Below are positions 37,548-46,510 of a stretch of DNA of 64,000 bases, in pieces. The stretch's first letter is position 1; every line of letters begins with the position of its first letter. The translations under genes and the position numbers were made by a program. The stretch is from Robbsia andropogonis (GTDB taxonomy: Bacteria; Pseudomonadota; Gammaproteobacteria; Burkholderiales; Burkholderiaceae), in NCBI RefSeq assembly GCF_000970345.1, contig NZ_LAQU01000004.1, positions 186,001 through 250,000 of the forward strand, read 5' to 3'. Under the pieces are notes generated by a model that saw only the letters and a program-made list of their open reading frames with translations, made no database searches and was not told where the DNA came from.

Positions 37548-38153
37548 ATGAGCGGACGCAGAATCGCGGTAAAGCGGTCTGGGATTCACGGCAAGGGCGT
37601 GTTTGCGCTGGCGGCATTGTCGAAGGGCGAGCGAATCTTTGAATATGAAGGCGAGCGAATTTCGTGGAAGGAAGCGCTGCGGCGTCATCCGCACGACCCG
37701 TCGCAGCCGCATCACACGTTTTACTTCGCGTTGGACGACGGCCGTGTCATCGATGGCCTGGTGGGCGGTAACAGCGCCCGCTGGATCAATCATTCGTGCG
37801 CACCGAATTGTGAAGCCGAAGAAATCGATGGACGTGTGTTCATACACGCCGGACGCGATATCGCCGCGGGCGAAGAGCTGTATTACGACTACGGACTCGT
37901 ACTGGAAGGCAAGCACACTAAAAAAGTGAAGCGAGATTACCTTTGCTTGTGTGGTGCGCCGAATTGCCGTGGGACGATGCTCGCGCCGAAAGACGGCAGC
38001 AAATCGGCGAAGAAAGCGGACAAGGACGGCAAAAAAGCGAAGTTGTCCAAGCGGGACAAATCCGGCAAGCTTGCTGATAAGTCGACAGGCAAATCGGTGA
38101 AGGCAGAAAAGTCCGATAAATCCGGCAAGAAAAAAAAGGGCGAGAAAGCCTGA
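37548..38153 (+). CDS. SET-domain protein with histone-H1-like lysine-rich tail
   Basis: Encodes 201 residues. The SET methyltransferase core shows GKGVFALAAL, the catalytic NHSC (81-84), the YYDY tyrosine motif (112-115) and a post-SET cysteine cluster CLCGAPNCRG (133-142) that with C84 would bind zinc. Residues 149-201 are almost entirely Lys, Ser, Ala, Asp and Gly repeats resembling eukaryotic histone H1 or bacterial HctB tails. SET enzymes methylate lysines; the tail may bind DNA or be an automethylation substrate (inference). It follows the OYE gene by 19 bases, so cotranscription is likely. Confidence 0.87.
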   Translation: MSGRRIAVKRSGIHGKGVFALAALSKGERIFEYEGERISWKEALRRHPHDPSQPHHTFYFALDDGRVIDGLVGGNSARWINHSCAPNCEAEEIDGRVFIHAGRDIAAGEELYYDYGLVLEGKHTKKVKRDYLCLCGAPNCRGTMLAPKDGSKSAKKADKDGKKAKLSKRDKSGKLADKSTGKSVKAEKSDKSGKKKKGEKA

Positions 38154-38322
38154 CCATGTGGATATCCGCGCCTTGCCGCAATGGCGTGGGTCGCACTGCT
38201 ACATACAGAACATCAGACTGTTAGCGCGGGGCGGATCTTGTCGATACTTTCCGATTGCTTGGCGGTGTACCTTGCGGTATGTGCGATGCGTGTCGTAAAA
38301 ACTGCTATCCATTGACGGAATG

Positions 38323-39963
38323 TCAGATACGCACCGCCCCATGCGGCGGCCGATGGCTGAGGGGCAGGCTGACGATAAAACGGGAACCGCCACCACGGGC
38401 ATCTTCATATCTGACCGAGCCACCATGAAGCCGGACAATATCGCGAACTATGGCCAGACCGAGTCCGGCGCCACCCTCGCGACCCGCGTGCGCATCGCAG
38501 CGGAAGAAGCGTTCGAACAATTCGCCTTGTGCAGATGGCTGTACGCCAGGGCCATTGTCTTCGACGACCAGGTCGACGCAAGAGCGTCTTGGCCCAAGTG
38601 TTGGCGTGGTGGTGGGGTACGGTGTTGGAATGGGTAACCGTCGCATCGTCGGAACCACACTGACAGTGACGCGCCCATTACGCGGCCGATGCGGCGGGAC
38701 ATATTTCAGCGCATTGTCGATAAGATTCGAGATGATTTCCCGGAGCAGCACAGGATTGCCGCGAATCATCATCGGATCGTGCGGTGGCTCGTCCGACTTG
38801 CCAGCTACGCGCAGCGCCAATGCGTCGTCTTCCAGCACATGATCTAAATCGGCCAGCGCCGGCTCTGGCTCGCCGGGCAATTGGATACCGAGATCGATGC
38901 CTTTGTCCAACGCCTGCGGTACCCATTCGGCGCCGGTTTCGAAGGCCAGCGCGCTGATATCGACATCGACGAAGCGTGCGATCTGTTCGTTTGGATCAGC
39001 GCGCGCCAGTGACAGCAACTGATTTGACAAGCGGACAGCGCGGTCCGCGGATGCACGTACTTCGACAATGGCTTGCGTAATTCGTTCGGGGTCCTTTGCA
39101 GTGCCGGCCTGATCGGCATGCAGCTTGACCGCGGTCAATGGCGTGCGTAGCTGGTGCGCGGCATCGGCGATGAATTTCCGCTGCGCATCCAAGGCTTGTC
39201 CCAGTCGTTGAAGCAACGCGTTCAAGGCGTTTGTCAGCGGCCGGATTTCGACAGGAACGTCGGTTTCGTCAACAGGCTCCAGCGACATATGAGTCTGCCG
39301 GTTCAATGTGTCGGCCAACGTTGTCAGTGGAATCAATTGCTGATTGACCACGCGCCAGACGATGAGCCAGCCTGCGAACAGCAATAGCAGCAGTGGCGTC
39401 ATGATGGCAATCAGGAACTCGGCGGCCAGTCGTAAGCGGCGTTCAATGCGCTGACCCACTTCTACCACAGCGTTATGCCCGTCGGGCTGGGTGACGACAA
39501 CTTGTGCGATGCGAACATCTGTACCCAGGAAACGGGCATCGAAAACAGTCGCGTTGTGAATACGGACGATGCCCGAGCCCGCGCTCGGCAAGCCGGCATT
39601 GCCTGCCAACTCGACGTCGTCACGACGTATGCGGTAGACGAGTTGGTCGACGGGGTCTGAGAACATGGCTTCGGCGAGCGGTGGCACGGTTCGCGTGGCA
39701 TCGTCGCCGGAAATACGAATTTGTTGGGCCACCGCATTCGCCAGATCGACCAATGATCGATCGACGACATGCGCGGTATATTGCCAGGCGAGCCAATAGG
39801 CAAACGTACCGCTTGCCAGCGCCAGGATTGAAAGCGGACCAGCCAGCCGGCGCAACATCGTCTGGCGCAGGCTGCGCACCGGCGCGAGGGAAGGGGGAGG
39901 CGAATGGCGCGCGCTGGCGGGATCGCGTTGATCGCTATGTTGATCGGGGACGCGGTCCGTCAT
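38323..39963 (-). CDS. two-component sensor histidine kinase (TctE/QseC type)
   Basis: About 546 residues; ATG 39963 has GAAGGA upstream. Two transmembrane helices (about 38-62 and 184-206) flank a periplasmic 2CSK-type domain of about 120 residues. Then follow a HAMP-like linker, HisKA with H-box DAAHQLRTPLTAVK, an N-box NLIDNALKYVP, a G1-box EDNGPGV and a G2-box GAGLGLAIV. The periplasmic family is seen in tricarboxylate sensors, but no transport genes are adjacent. An insert of about 25 residues with PTPYPTTTPT lies between the N- and G-boxes. It is downstream of its response regulator. Confidence 0.87.
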   Translation of the reverse strand: MTDRVPDQHSDQRDPASARHSPPPSLAPVRSLRQTMLRRLAGPLSILALASGTFAYWLAWQYTAHVVDRSLVDLANAVAQQIRISGDDATRTVPPLAEAMFSDPVDQLVYRIRRDDVELAGNAGLPSAGSGIVRIHNATVFDARFLGTDVRIAQVVVTQPDGHNAVVEVGQRIERRLRLAAEFLIAIMTPLLLLLFAGWLIVWRVVNQQLIPLTTLADTLNRQTHMSLEPVDETDVPVEIRPLTNALNALLQRLGQALDAQRKFIADAAHQLRTPLTAVKLHADQAGTAKDPERITQAIVEVRASADRAVRLSNQLLSLARADPNEQIARFVDVDISALAFETGAEWVPQALDKGIDLGIQLPGEPEPALADLDHVLEDDALALRVAGKSDEPPHDPMMIRGNPVLLREIISNLIDNALKYVPPHRPRNGRVTVSVVPTMRRLPIPTPYPTTTPTLGPRRSCVDLVVEDNGPGVQPSAQGELFERFFRCDAHAGREGGAGLGLAIVRDIVRLHGGSVRYEDARGGGSRFIVSLPLSHRPPHGAVRI

Positions 39964-40029
39964 CGGCATTCCTTCAGGTAAAGCATGCCGCCCGTCGGCA
40001 TTGCGCGGCGTGCTTCGGTGGAGAGCAAC

Positions 40030-40710
40030 TCAGCTTCGTATTTCCTGCAACAGATAACCGAAGCCACGCACTGTGACGATTTCGACGCGGCAATTTTCGA
40101 GTTTTTTCCGTACACGGTGAACATACACTTCAATGGCCGTGTCTCCTAGGTCACCACCAAAATGGGTCAGGTGGTCTTGCAACTGCGCCTTGCTCACGAC
40201 ACGGCCATGGCGCATCAACAGCAGTTCCAGGACGGCGAATTCGCGTGGTGACAGTTCTACGGCCTTGTCGTCATTGAAAATGCGGCGATCAACGCCCGAG
40301 AGGCGCAAACCACCCAACGAGACTTCCGGACGCGGCGCATCTTGTTGCGGCCCGCTGCGACGCGCCACGGCCCGAATGCGGGCTTCCAATTCCGCGAGTT
40401 CGAATGGTTTGACGATATAGTCGTCAGCACCGCTGGTCAAACCCTGAACACGGTCGTGTAACTCGTCACGTGCGGTCAGGATGATCACCGGTGTATGGCG
40501 ATTGGTCTGGCGAAAGCGATTCAGCAGCGTCATGCCATCGATGCCCGGCAGGCCGAGATCAAGAATGATCAGATCGTGCCGGTTTTGTGTCAGCGCATGT
40601 TCGGCAAAAATGCCGTCATGGACCATGTCCACGACGAAGCCTGCTTGCTCGAGACTGCTTTGGATACCGCGTGCGATTGGCCGGTCGTCTTCGACTAGAA
40701 GGAGTCTCAT
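40030..40710 (-). CDS. OmpR-family response regulator
   Basis: Encodes 226 residues. The receiver has the acidic pocket VEDD, the phospho-acceptor in IILDLGLPGIDG, ILTARD and the invariant Lys in VKPF. A winged-helix DNA-binding domain (about 130-222) contains ELSPREFAVLELLLMRHGRVVSK and TVRGFGYLL. It lies 66 bases upstream of the sensor kinase gene and forms a TctD/TctE-like pair. Target genes cannot be deduced. Confidence 0.9.
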   Translation of the reverse strand: MRLLLVEDDRPIARGIQSSLEQAGFVVDMVHDGIFAEHALTQNRHDLIILDLGLPGIDGMTLLNRFRQTNRHTPVIILTARDELHDRVQGLTSGADDYIVKPFELAELEARIRAVARRSGPQQDAPRPEVSLGGLRLSGVDRRIFNDDKAVELSPREFAVLELLLMRHGRVVSKAQLQDHLTHFGGDLGDTAIEVYVHRVRKKLENCRVEIVTVRGFGYLLQEIRS

Positions 40711-40881
40711 CGTTTATGCTCTATTTAGGCTAGAGGGGATGCGTACCGTCGCACCACGTTTCACGTTCGGCATTGGTCTCGTGCCAATGCTGACGCGATG
40801 CCGATGCGCAGGCATTGGCGGGAACGGTGAGCAAAAGATGCTCCCCGTAGCGTTCACACCGCAAGCAGGGATGATGCAAAG

Positions 40882-41103
40882 ATGGAACTGACCGTGATCC
40901 AGATTGAATCGGCGATCAATTATTGGCGCAATCGTTCGCCCGCGACAGGCGACGAGTTGCGTTTGTGCCCGCAAGCCAGCGCGCTCGGCGGTACTTATGC
41001 GCGAATGATCTACGAGCACCGGTCCACCGTGCTGCTCGATGAAATGGATTCCACTGCGCGTGATGCGTGGCATGTTTTTCAGACAGCCTGTAGCGCTGTG
41101 TAA
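40882..41103 (+). CDS. small protein resembling the DUF3717 family
   Basis: Encodes 73 residues. The pattern MELTVIQIESAINYWR, GDELRLCPQASALGGTYARMI and the C-terminal DSTARDAWHVF fits the short betaproteobacterial DUF3717 proteins as I remember them. It is soluble, with no known function. A purine-rich stretch (CAGGGATGATG) precedes the ATG. It sits alone, divergent from the response regulator gene. Confidence 0.68.
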   Translation: MELTVIQIESAINYWRNRSPATGDELRLCPQASALGGTYARMIYEHRSTVLLDEMDSTARDAWHVFQTACSAV

Positions 41104-41482
41104 GCCTACCTCTATCATTGCCATGGCATCCGATACGTACCCCACGCCACCTGACGGCCGCATGCCGCCGAGGATGCGACGCATCGCATGGCGGAATGAA
41201 GCGTGGCAGATAAACGGCGGCATCAGGTATGTGGCTAGGTTTTAGGAAGCGTGGCGGCGCCGTAACTCGGTGCTTCCACCGACTAAAGCAACGGCAGATG
41301 CAATGACATAACGCCGACCGTGGGTAATCGGTTGACCACTGGCTTTTATCAATGCACTTACAGCGTTTAATAGTGAATAGTGCGACGCTTGGCTTAAAAC
41401 TGACTTAAACAGCAGTAAGTCATTTGTCTCCTTTCATTGCAATGTCGCACCGCGCCAATGCTCGAGTGGGGCCCAGCCAGCT
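41104..41482. other. intergenic region, nothing assigned
   Basis: 379 bases between convergent small genes. It has some TTAAA/TTAAAC words near 41368-41410 but no gene, RNA or clear terminator. Confidence 0.4.
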
Positions 41483-41776
41483 TTAATTTGCGATGCGAGC
41501 GGCCTTATCGATGAAATGCGCCAGCGTCTCGTCATGCGAGGTCAGTCCATTAGCGTCATGCGTCGATAGCGTGATGTCGACCACATTCCAACTATTCGAC
41601 CATTCAGGATGGTGATTCATCAGTTCTGCTTTCAGTGCAACGCGTGTCATGAAACTGAACGCAGCATTGAAGTCGGCGAATTGATAGCGCTTGCGAATGG
41701 CATCGCGTCCCGCGGTGGGTGCCCACCCGCTCGCCGCCAAGGCGGCGCGAGCGTCTGTCGAAAGCAGTTCCAGCAT
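41483..41776 (-). CDS. phhB: pterin-4a-carbinolamine dehydratase
   Basis: About 97 residues from ATG 41776 (an upstream start at 41812 adds 12). Motifs of the PCD/DCoH family are the [16 protein letters not shown] helix, the catalytic NHHPEWSN and [19 protein letters not shown]. It recycles the pterin cofactor by dehydrating 4a-hydroxytetrahydrobiopterin formed by phenylalanine hydroxylase. phhA, its usual partner, is not present on either side. Confidence 0.87.
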   Translation of the reverse strand: MLELLSTDARAALAASGWAPTAGRDAIRKRYQFADFNAAFSFMTRVALKAELMNHHPEWSNSWNVVDITLSTHDANGLTSHDETLAHFIDKAARIAN

Positions 41777-42124
41777 GATGATGGTCGTAGTCCTGTTCGT
41801 CCAAATCCGCATCCTGGGTTCGCCTGCCTGACGCCTTGGTGCAAGCGCTTAAGCCTCCCTCGAACCCTTCTAGGCATTGTTCCATAAATCAAGGCATACA
41901 GTGATGTCCCTAACAGACGGTAATCTGTTTTTTGTATTTTTAGGCAAGGCAAGCATTGTAGGCAGGGCTGATTGCCATTCCGGCGCCTTGGACAGGCTGT
42001 TTTCGCAACGGACGAATGGGGAGAAGGGCGCAACGTGTCGTGAGTGTTCCATAGCGGCAGTAGCGGCTTCGCGCTATTATGCAAGAAGCATGCACGAAAC
42101 CTCTCTTTTACGCGGGATTGCACG
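41777..42124. other. intergenic region phhB / Lrp-type regulator
   Basis: 348 bases where phhA might have been expected. I found no phhA-like residues on either strand; the region probably contains the two divergent promoters. Confidence 0.45.
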
Positions 42125-42598
42125 ATGATCGAGTTGGACCATTTCGATTTGGCGCTTTTGGATGTCTTGCAACGTCAGGGGCGTGCAACGCACCAACAAT
42201 TGGGTGAGCAGGTGCCGCTGTCTCCGTCACAAATTGGCCGTCGTCTCCAGCGGCTTGAATCGATTGGCGTGATCGACGGCTACCAAGTGGTGCTACGTCC
42301 AGAAGCCTTGCAGCTTAGTGTCATGGCCTTCACAAGCTTGAAGTTGAAGCATCAGAACGATTCGAGCATTGAACAGTTTCAGCAGGCGGTGGACCGGTTG
42401 CCGGAGGTGCTGGAGTGTCACGCCGTGGTCGGCGATGCCGATTATCTGCTACGTATCGTTGCGCCGGATCTGAATACGCTGTCGAACTTTGTGATGAAGA
42501 AGTTGATGCTGGTGCCGGGCGTGGATAACGTTCGCTCCCACATCGTGTTGAAAGCGTTGAAACGCAGCGGTCCATTGCCGCTTGATCATTTGCGATAG
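42125..42598 (+). CDS. Lrp/AsnC-family transcriptional regulator
   Basis: About 157 residues from ATG 42125. N-terminal HTH (DLALLDVLQRQGRATHQQLGE, LSPSQIGRRLQRLESIGVI) and a C-terminal RAM ligand-binding domain with CHAVVGDADYLLRIVAPD. Such regulators sense amino acids and in related genomes often sit beside phenylalanine hydroxylase genes; here it is divergent from phhB, so phhB is a likely target. Confidence 0.88.
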   Translation: MIELDHFDLALLDVLQRQGRATHQQLGEQVPLSPSQIGRRLQRLESIGVIDGYQVVLRPEALQLSVMAFTSLKLKHQNDSSIEQFQQAVDRLPEVLECHAVVGDADYLLRIVAPDLNTLSNFVMKKLMLVPGVDNVRSHIVLKALKRSGPLPLDHLR

Positions 42599-42740
42599 CG
42601 CGTAGGCGTATCGATCAGCGCCTAGGGTAAATGCTATCTTGTTGTAGTGGGTCCGTCTGATTACACTTCATTTTAGTTCGCGACACAGAATTTGTGGTGG
42701 AGAACGAGGAGACAAAAGGTACTCAGTACCAATAAAAACG

Positions 42741-42776
42741 AAGCGCCATCGGATTGCCGATGGCGCTTTTATTTTG
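42741..42776 (+). terminator. intrinsic terminator after the Lrp-type gene
   Basis: 12-bp perfect stem (AAGCGCCATCGG) with the 4-base loop ATTG, followed by TTTTATTTTG. It lies 140 bases beyond the regulator stop, so it may end either that mRNA or a short separate RNA. Confidence 0.75.
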
Positions 42777-43165
42777 TGCGCCGCATTTGCAGTAGACGAT
42801 TGGCTATCGTGTCGCCGCATGCCCCATCTCTGCGCGATGGTAGCAACCAGCTATCAGCTTCGGTTAAATGAAATACTTGCTGCAGCATATGCCAATGTCA
42901 AAAATCTCCGGCACCGGACGCATCATTTTCATTGATGAAGTGCATGCAAATCAACTGCTTAGATCTGGCATGCTAGTATATGGAAGATGCTACAGTCTCA
43001 CGCTATGTGCAGCATCCATGTGATACGGAAGGCTGAATACCAGCCTTGACCGGATGAAGCGTTGGTTGGTTTTCACGCGTAGTGTCATATGTTTCACGTA
43101 AGCTTGAACGTGAAGGTTCATAGGTGCTGCTCGGCATGCGCGCGTTCTCTTGTATCTCGTGACTA

Positions 43166-43181
43166 CGTTTCACGTGAAACA
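43166..43181. promoter_or_regulatory. parS: parS site 1
   Basis: GTTTCACGTGAAAC core, 15 of 16 matches to the consensus TGTTTCACGTGAAACA. Centromere-like ParB binding site. Confidence 0.85.
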
Positions 43182-43235
43182 CCGTAGATATGGCGTTGAC
43201 TAAGACTGCGCTGGGATACCGCCCGGGATACGTGA

Positions 43236-43251
43236 TGTTTCACGTGAAACA
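43236..43251. promoter_or_regulatory. parS: parS site 2
   Basis: Perfect TGTTTCACGTGAAACA, extended to an 18-bp palindrome by flanking A and T. Confidence 0.92.
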
Positions 43252-43300
43252 TCCAACAAATCGCCTGATGTGCAGTTTGCTAGTATTGCACCCGAAGCAA

Positions 43301-43316
43301 TGTTTCACGTGAAACA
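43301..43316. promoter_or_regulatory. parS: parS site 3
   Basis: Perfect TGTTTCACGTGAAACA. Sites 1 to 3 are spaced 70 and 65 bases apart. Confidence 0.92.
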
Positions 43317-43553
43317 GGGACTGAGCCACGATGCAGTGTTCGTGTTTTCACTGTGATACGTGAGGCACCAAGTAACAGATTCGCCTCTCGATCCATAATG
43401 CTGCTGTGTCGCCACATTCCGTGCGCCGCACGCGGGTTTGCCGGGCTGTACGACATCTAAGGCGTATAATCGCGCCCTTTGGTCGATCGTCTTTTACAAG
43501 GCGATTGTCATCTACTGATCAAATAGAGGTCGGCGCGTAGGCGCCTGATAGCG

Positions 43554-45515
43554 ATGCAATTTCCGAGCGAATTCGATGTCATCGTGGTTGGCGGTGGTCA
43601 CGCCGGTACGGAAGCGGCCCTGGCAGCCGCGCGGATAGGGTGCAAGACCCTATTGCTGACGCACAACATCGAGACGCTCGGTCAAATGAGTTGTAATCCA
43701 TCGATCGGCGGGATTGGGAAGGGGCATCTCGTCAAGGAAATCGATGCCCTCGGTGGAGCGATGGCTGCCGTAACAGACGAATCAGGCATTCAATTCCGCA
43801 TCTTGAACTCGTCAAAGGGGCCTGCCGTGCGGGCTACACGAGCACAAGCCGATCGATTGCTCTATAAACAAGCAATTCGTTCCCGTTTGGAAAATCAGGC
43901 TAATCTTTGGCTGTTCCAGCAAGCCGTGGATGACTTGATGGTAGAAGGGGACAAGGTTGTTGGTGCGGTGACGCAGATCGGTTTGAAATTCCGTTCTAAG
44001 TCTGTCGTTCTCACTGCGGGGACCTTCCTCGACGGCAAGATTCACGTGGGTTTGAACAATTACACCGGAGGTCGTGCTGGCGATCCCGCTGCTGTTTCAC
44101 TTTCGGCACGCTTGAAGGAGTTGAAGCTACCGCAGGGAAGATTGAAGACGGGAACGCCCCCGCGGATAGATGGTCGGTCGATCGATTTCTCGAAATTGGA
44201 AGTGCAACCGGGTGATATGGACCCAATTCCCGTGTTTTCCTTCCTGGGACGTGCCGAGCAACATCCGCGGCAGATGCCTTGCTGGGTGACGCACACGAAT
44301 GCTCGCACGCACGACATCATACGCGCCGGTCTTGATCGATCCCCGATGTATACCGGCGTTATCGAGGGGGTCGGCCCACGATATTGTCCTTCGATAGAAG
44401 ATAAGATTCATCGGTTTGCCGCAAAGGACGCTCATCAGATCTATCTCGAACCCGAGGGGCTGACGACAAATGAGTTTTACCCGAACGGTATTTCGACCAG
44501 TTTGCCTTTCGACGTCCAGCTTGACTTGGTACATTCGATGGTTGGCCTGGAAAATGCCCATATTTTGCGCCCCGGCTATGCCATCGAATACGACTACTTC
44601 GATCCGCGTGCATTGAAGGCCTCATTAGAGACGAAGGCGATTGGCGGATTGTTCTTTGCGGGACAAATAAATGGGACGACCGGCTATGAAGAAGCAGCTG
44701 CACAGGGACTGCTGGCAGGGCTTAATGCCGGCCGTTACGCTCAGGACACGGAGGCGTGGGTACCACGCCGCGACCAAGCCTATCTAGGCGTACTGGTTGA
44801 TGATCTCGTGACCCGGGGCGTCTCCGAGCCTTATCGTATGTTTACGAGCCGAGCGGAGTACCGCCTAAGCCTGCGTGAAGACAACGCGGATTTGCGCCTG
44901 ACCGAAATCGGCCGAGAAGTGGGGCTGGTCGATGACGTGCGGTGGCGGGTATTCGAATCCAAACGGGAAGCGATTTCACGTGAAACCTTGCGTTTGGAAA
45001 AGACTTGGGTGACACCACGAACACTTCCGCCCGAGGCCGCTGTCGCCCTTCTGGGGAAGGCGATCGATCACGAATACAGCTTGGCCGAACTGTTGCGCCG
45101 TCCCGAGGTTCGTTATCCTGCACTGGTCGCGCTGGCTGCGCAAGGCTTCCCTCAGGCCTCGCCGGACAAGCCGTTGGCGAATGACCTTGTGCTATTGGCG
45201 CAGATCGAAGAACAAGTCGAAATCGGCATCAAATATCAAGGCTATATCGAGCGGCAAAGTGGTGAAATTGCGCGGAATGACGCGCATGAAACTACACGCT
45301 TGCCTAGTGATCTCGACTACCGTGACGTGCGTGGGCTTTCCTTTGAAGTGTCGCAAAAGCTTAATAGCCATCGTCCAGAAACGCTCGGCCAAGCCTCTCG
45401 GATATCCGGCGTAACGCCCGCTGCCATTTCGTTGCTGATGGTCCATATGAAGAAGCGTGGAGGTCGCTCGGCAGCGTCAGCCGAGAAAACCGCAATGCGA
45501 GTGGACGAAGCATGA
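43554..45515 (+). CDS. mnmG: tRNA uridine 5-carboxymethylaminomethyl modification enzyme MnmG
   Basis: Encodes 653 residues, full length. FAD-binding [17 protein letters not shown] (13-29), [26 protein letters not shown], and the C-terminal [10 protein letters not shown] and [11 protein letters not shown] motifs define MnmG (GidA). With MnmE (not in the window) it installs the cmnm group on wobble U34, the substrate of MnmC. Its stop overlaps the rsmG start (ATGA). It is the first gene of the mnmG-rsmG-parA-parB block. A degenerate parS lies inside its coding region at 44972. Confidence 0.96.
   Translation: MQFPSEFDVIVVGGGHAGTEAALAAARIGCKTLLLTHNIETLGQMSCNPSIGGIGKGHLVKEIDALGGAMAAVTDESGIQFRILNSSKGPAVRATRAQADRLLYKQAIRSRLENQANLWLFQQAVDDLMVEGDKVVGAVTQIGLKFRSKSVVLTAGTFLDGKIHVGLNNYTGGRAGDPAAVSLSARLKELKLPQGRLKTGTPPRIDGRSIDFSKLEVQPGDMDPIPVFSFLGRAEQHPRQMPCWVTHTNARTHDIIRAGLDRSPMYTGVIEGVGPRYCPSIEDKIHRFAAKDAHQIYLEPEGLTTNEFYPNGISTSLPFDVQLDLVHSMVGLENAHILRPGYAIEYDYFDPRALKASLETKAIGGLFFAGQINGTTGYEEAAAQGLLAGLNAGRYAQDTEAWVPRRDQAYLGVLVDDLVTRGVSEPYRMFTSRAEYRLSLREDNADLRLTEIGREVGLVDDVRWRVFESKREAISRETLRLEKTWVTPRTLPPEAAVALLGKAIDHEYSLAELLRRPEVRYPALVALAAQGFPQASPDKPLANDLVLLAQIEEQVEIGIKYQGYIERQSGEIARNDAHETTRLPSDLDYRDVRGLSFEVSQKLNSHRPETLGQASRISGVTPAAISLLMVHMKKRGGRSAASAEKTAMRVDEA
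44972..44987. promoter_or_regulatory. degenerate intragenic parS-like site
   Basis: ATTTCACGTGAAAC core, 13 of 16 matches to parS, inside mnmG codons. Confidence 0.45.
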
Positions 45516-46240
45516 CAGCTAGGAATACGGTAGGGAGGGATCCACGGACGGTCACTCAGGTTGGTGACACTGCCGCAAGCATCGTGCAGGACGCTGCAAC
45601 AATGGGCATCACGATCGAACCTGGCACCGCTGAAAATCTGGCTGCCTATATTGGCTTGTTGTCCAAGTGGAATCGGGTGTACAACCTCACGGCAATCCGC
45701 GACCCGGAGCAAATGCGCATCCAGCACGTGCTGGATTCGCTTTCATTGCTACCGCATCTGGAGGCGGATGGCGTGAGGTCGGTTATAGATGTTGGCACGG
45801 GTGGCGGCACACCGGGTCTGATTCTGGCCATCATGCGTCCGGATTGGCGGATCACCTTGAATGACATTGTTCAAAAGAAAATTGCCTTTCTGACCCAGGC
45901 CAAGAGCGCACTCGGCCTGAATAATGTGGCCATTGTGAATGGACGTGTCGAGCAACTGCATTTTCCAGAAAGTTTCGACGCCGTCACGTCGCGGGCGTTT
46001 GCCGATCTGGCAGACTTTGCGCGCTGGGCGGGCCATCTGGTGGCGCCTCGCGGCGCGATGTATGCAATGAAAGGTCTGCAACCGGATGACGAGATCGCAC
46101 GCTTACCTACTAACGCTACAGTACGTGGTGTTACGCCGTTAACGGTCCCGCACCTGCATGCCGAACGCCATTTGGTCGTTGTGACGTTCACGCAGGCATG
46201 TGCGCAGCGCGATAGGGACGAGGATCAGGCCGCGCTGTAA
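45512..46240 (+). CDS. rsmG: 16S rRNA (guanine-527-N7) methyltransferase RsmG
   Basis: Encodes 242 residues. The SAM-binding segment is [20 protein letters not shown] (91-110), with family motifs [12 protein letters not shown] and [13 protein letters not shown]. It methylates G527 of 16S rRNA. The N-terminal 30 residues are an extension with respect to short homologues. Translationally coupled to mnmG. Confidence 0.95.
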   Translation: MTARNTVGRDPRTVTQVGDTAASIVQDAATMGITIEPGTAENLAAYIGLLSKWNRVYNLTAIRDPEQMRIQHVLDSLSLLPHLEADGVRSVIDVGTGGGTPGLILAIMRPDWRITLNDIVQKKIAFLTQAKSALGLNNVAIVNGRVEQLHFPESFDAVTSRAFADLADFARWAGHLVAPRGAMYAMKGLQPDDEIARLPTNATVRGVTPLTVPHLHAERHLVVVTFTQACAQRDRDEDQAAL

Positions 46241-46322
46241 CACGATCGCAGGTAGACGTGGTGACGTTAACCTAGTGAACAAGGCGCCAACCGGAGGTAC
46301 TGTTCACCGAAAATCGCGACAC

Positions 46323-46338
46323 TGTTTCACGTGAAACA
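46323..46338. promoter_or_regulatory. parS: parS site 4
   Basis: Perfect TGTTTCACGTGAAACA in the rsmG-parA gap, 172 bases upstream of parA; could also allow ParB to influence parA expression. Confidence 0.92.
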
Positions 46339-46510
46339 GGGGTGTCTATGTTGGCATGGCAGTGGTGCCAATGCGCGTATCGAATGCGCTGAGCGGATCT
46401 TCGATCGATACTCATGATAGATCGAACGGAACACTGGCAAGTTGCTGATTGATGCGGTGTAATGCGGTAGCAGGAAATCAATACGATTTCCGCAGAGCAG
46501 GAAAAGGAAG

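Larger units (their letters stand above)
42599..43553. other. intergenic region carrying a terminator and three parS sites, upstream of mnmG
   Basis: 955 bases without a gene. Left part: the palindrome-like GGTACTCAGTACC (42719-42731) and a strong terminator. Right part: three parS sites (43166-43316), a decayed half-site near 43090 and a TATAAT word at 43465-43470 that may be the mnmG -10 element. No perfect DnaA box was seen here. Confidence 0.6.

Noticed and set aside
40714..41223. A 169-residue minus-strand frame opposite the DUF3717-like gene
   Set aside because: Overlaps a better supported small gene; amino-acid composition is shadow-like.
42599..43553. The region upstream of mnmG as the replication origin
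   Set aside because: oriC lies next to gidA/mnmG in some bacteria, but I find no perfect DnaA box or strongly AT-rich element here, only parS sites.
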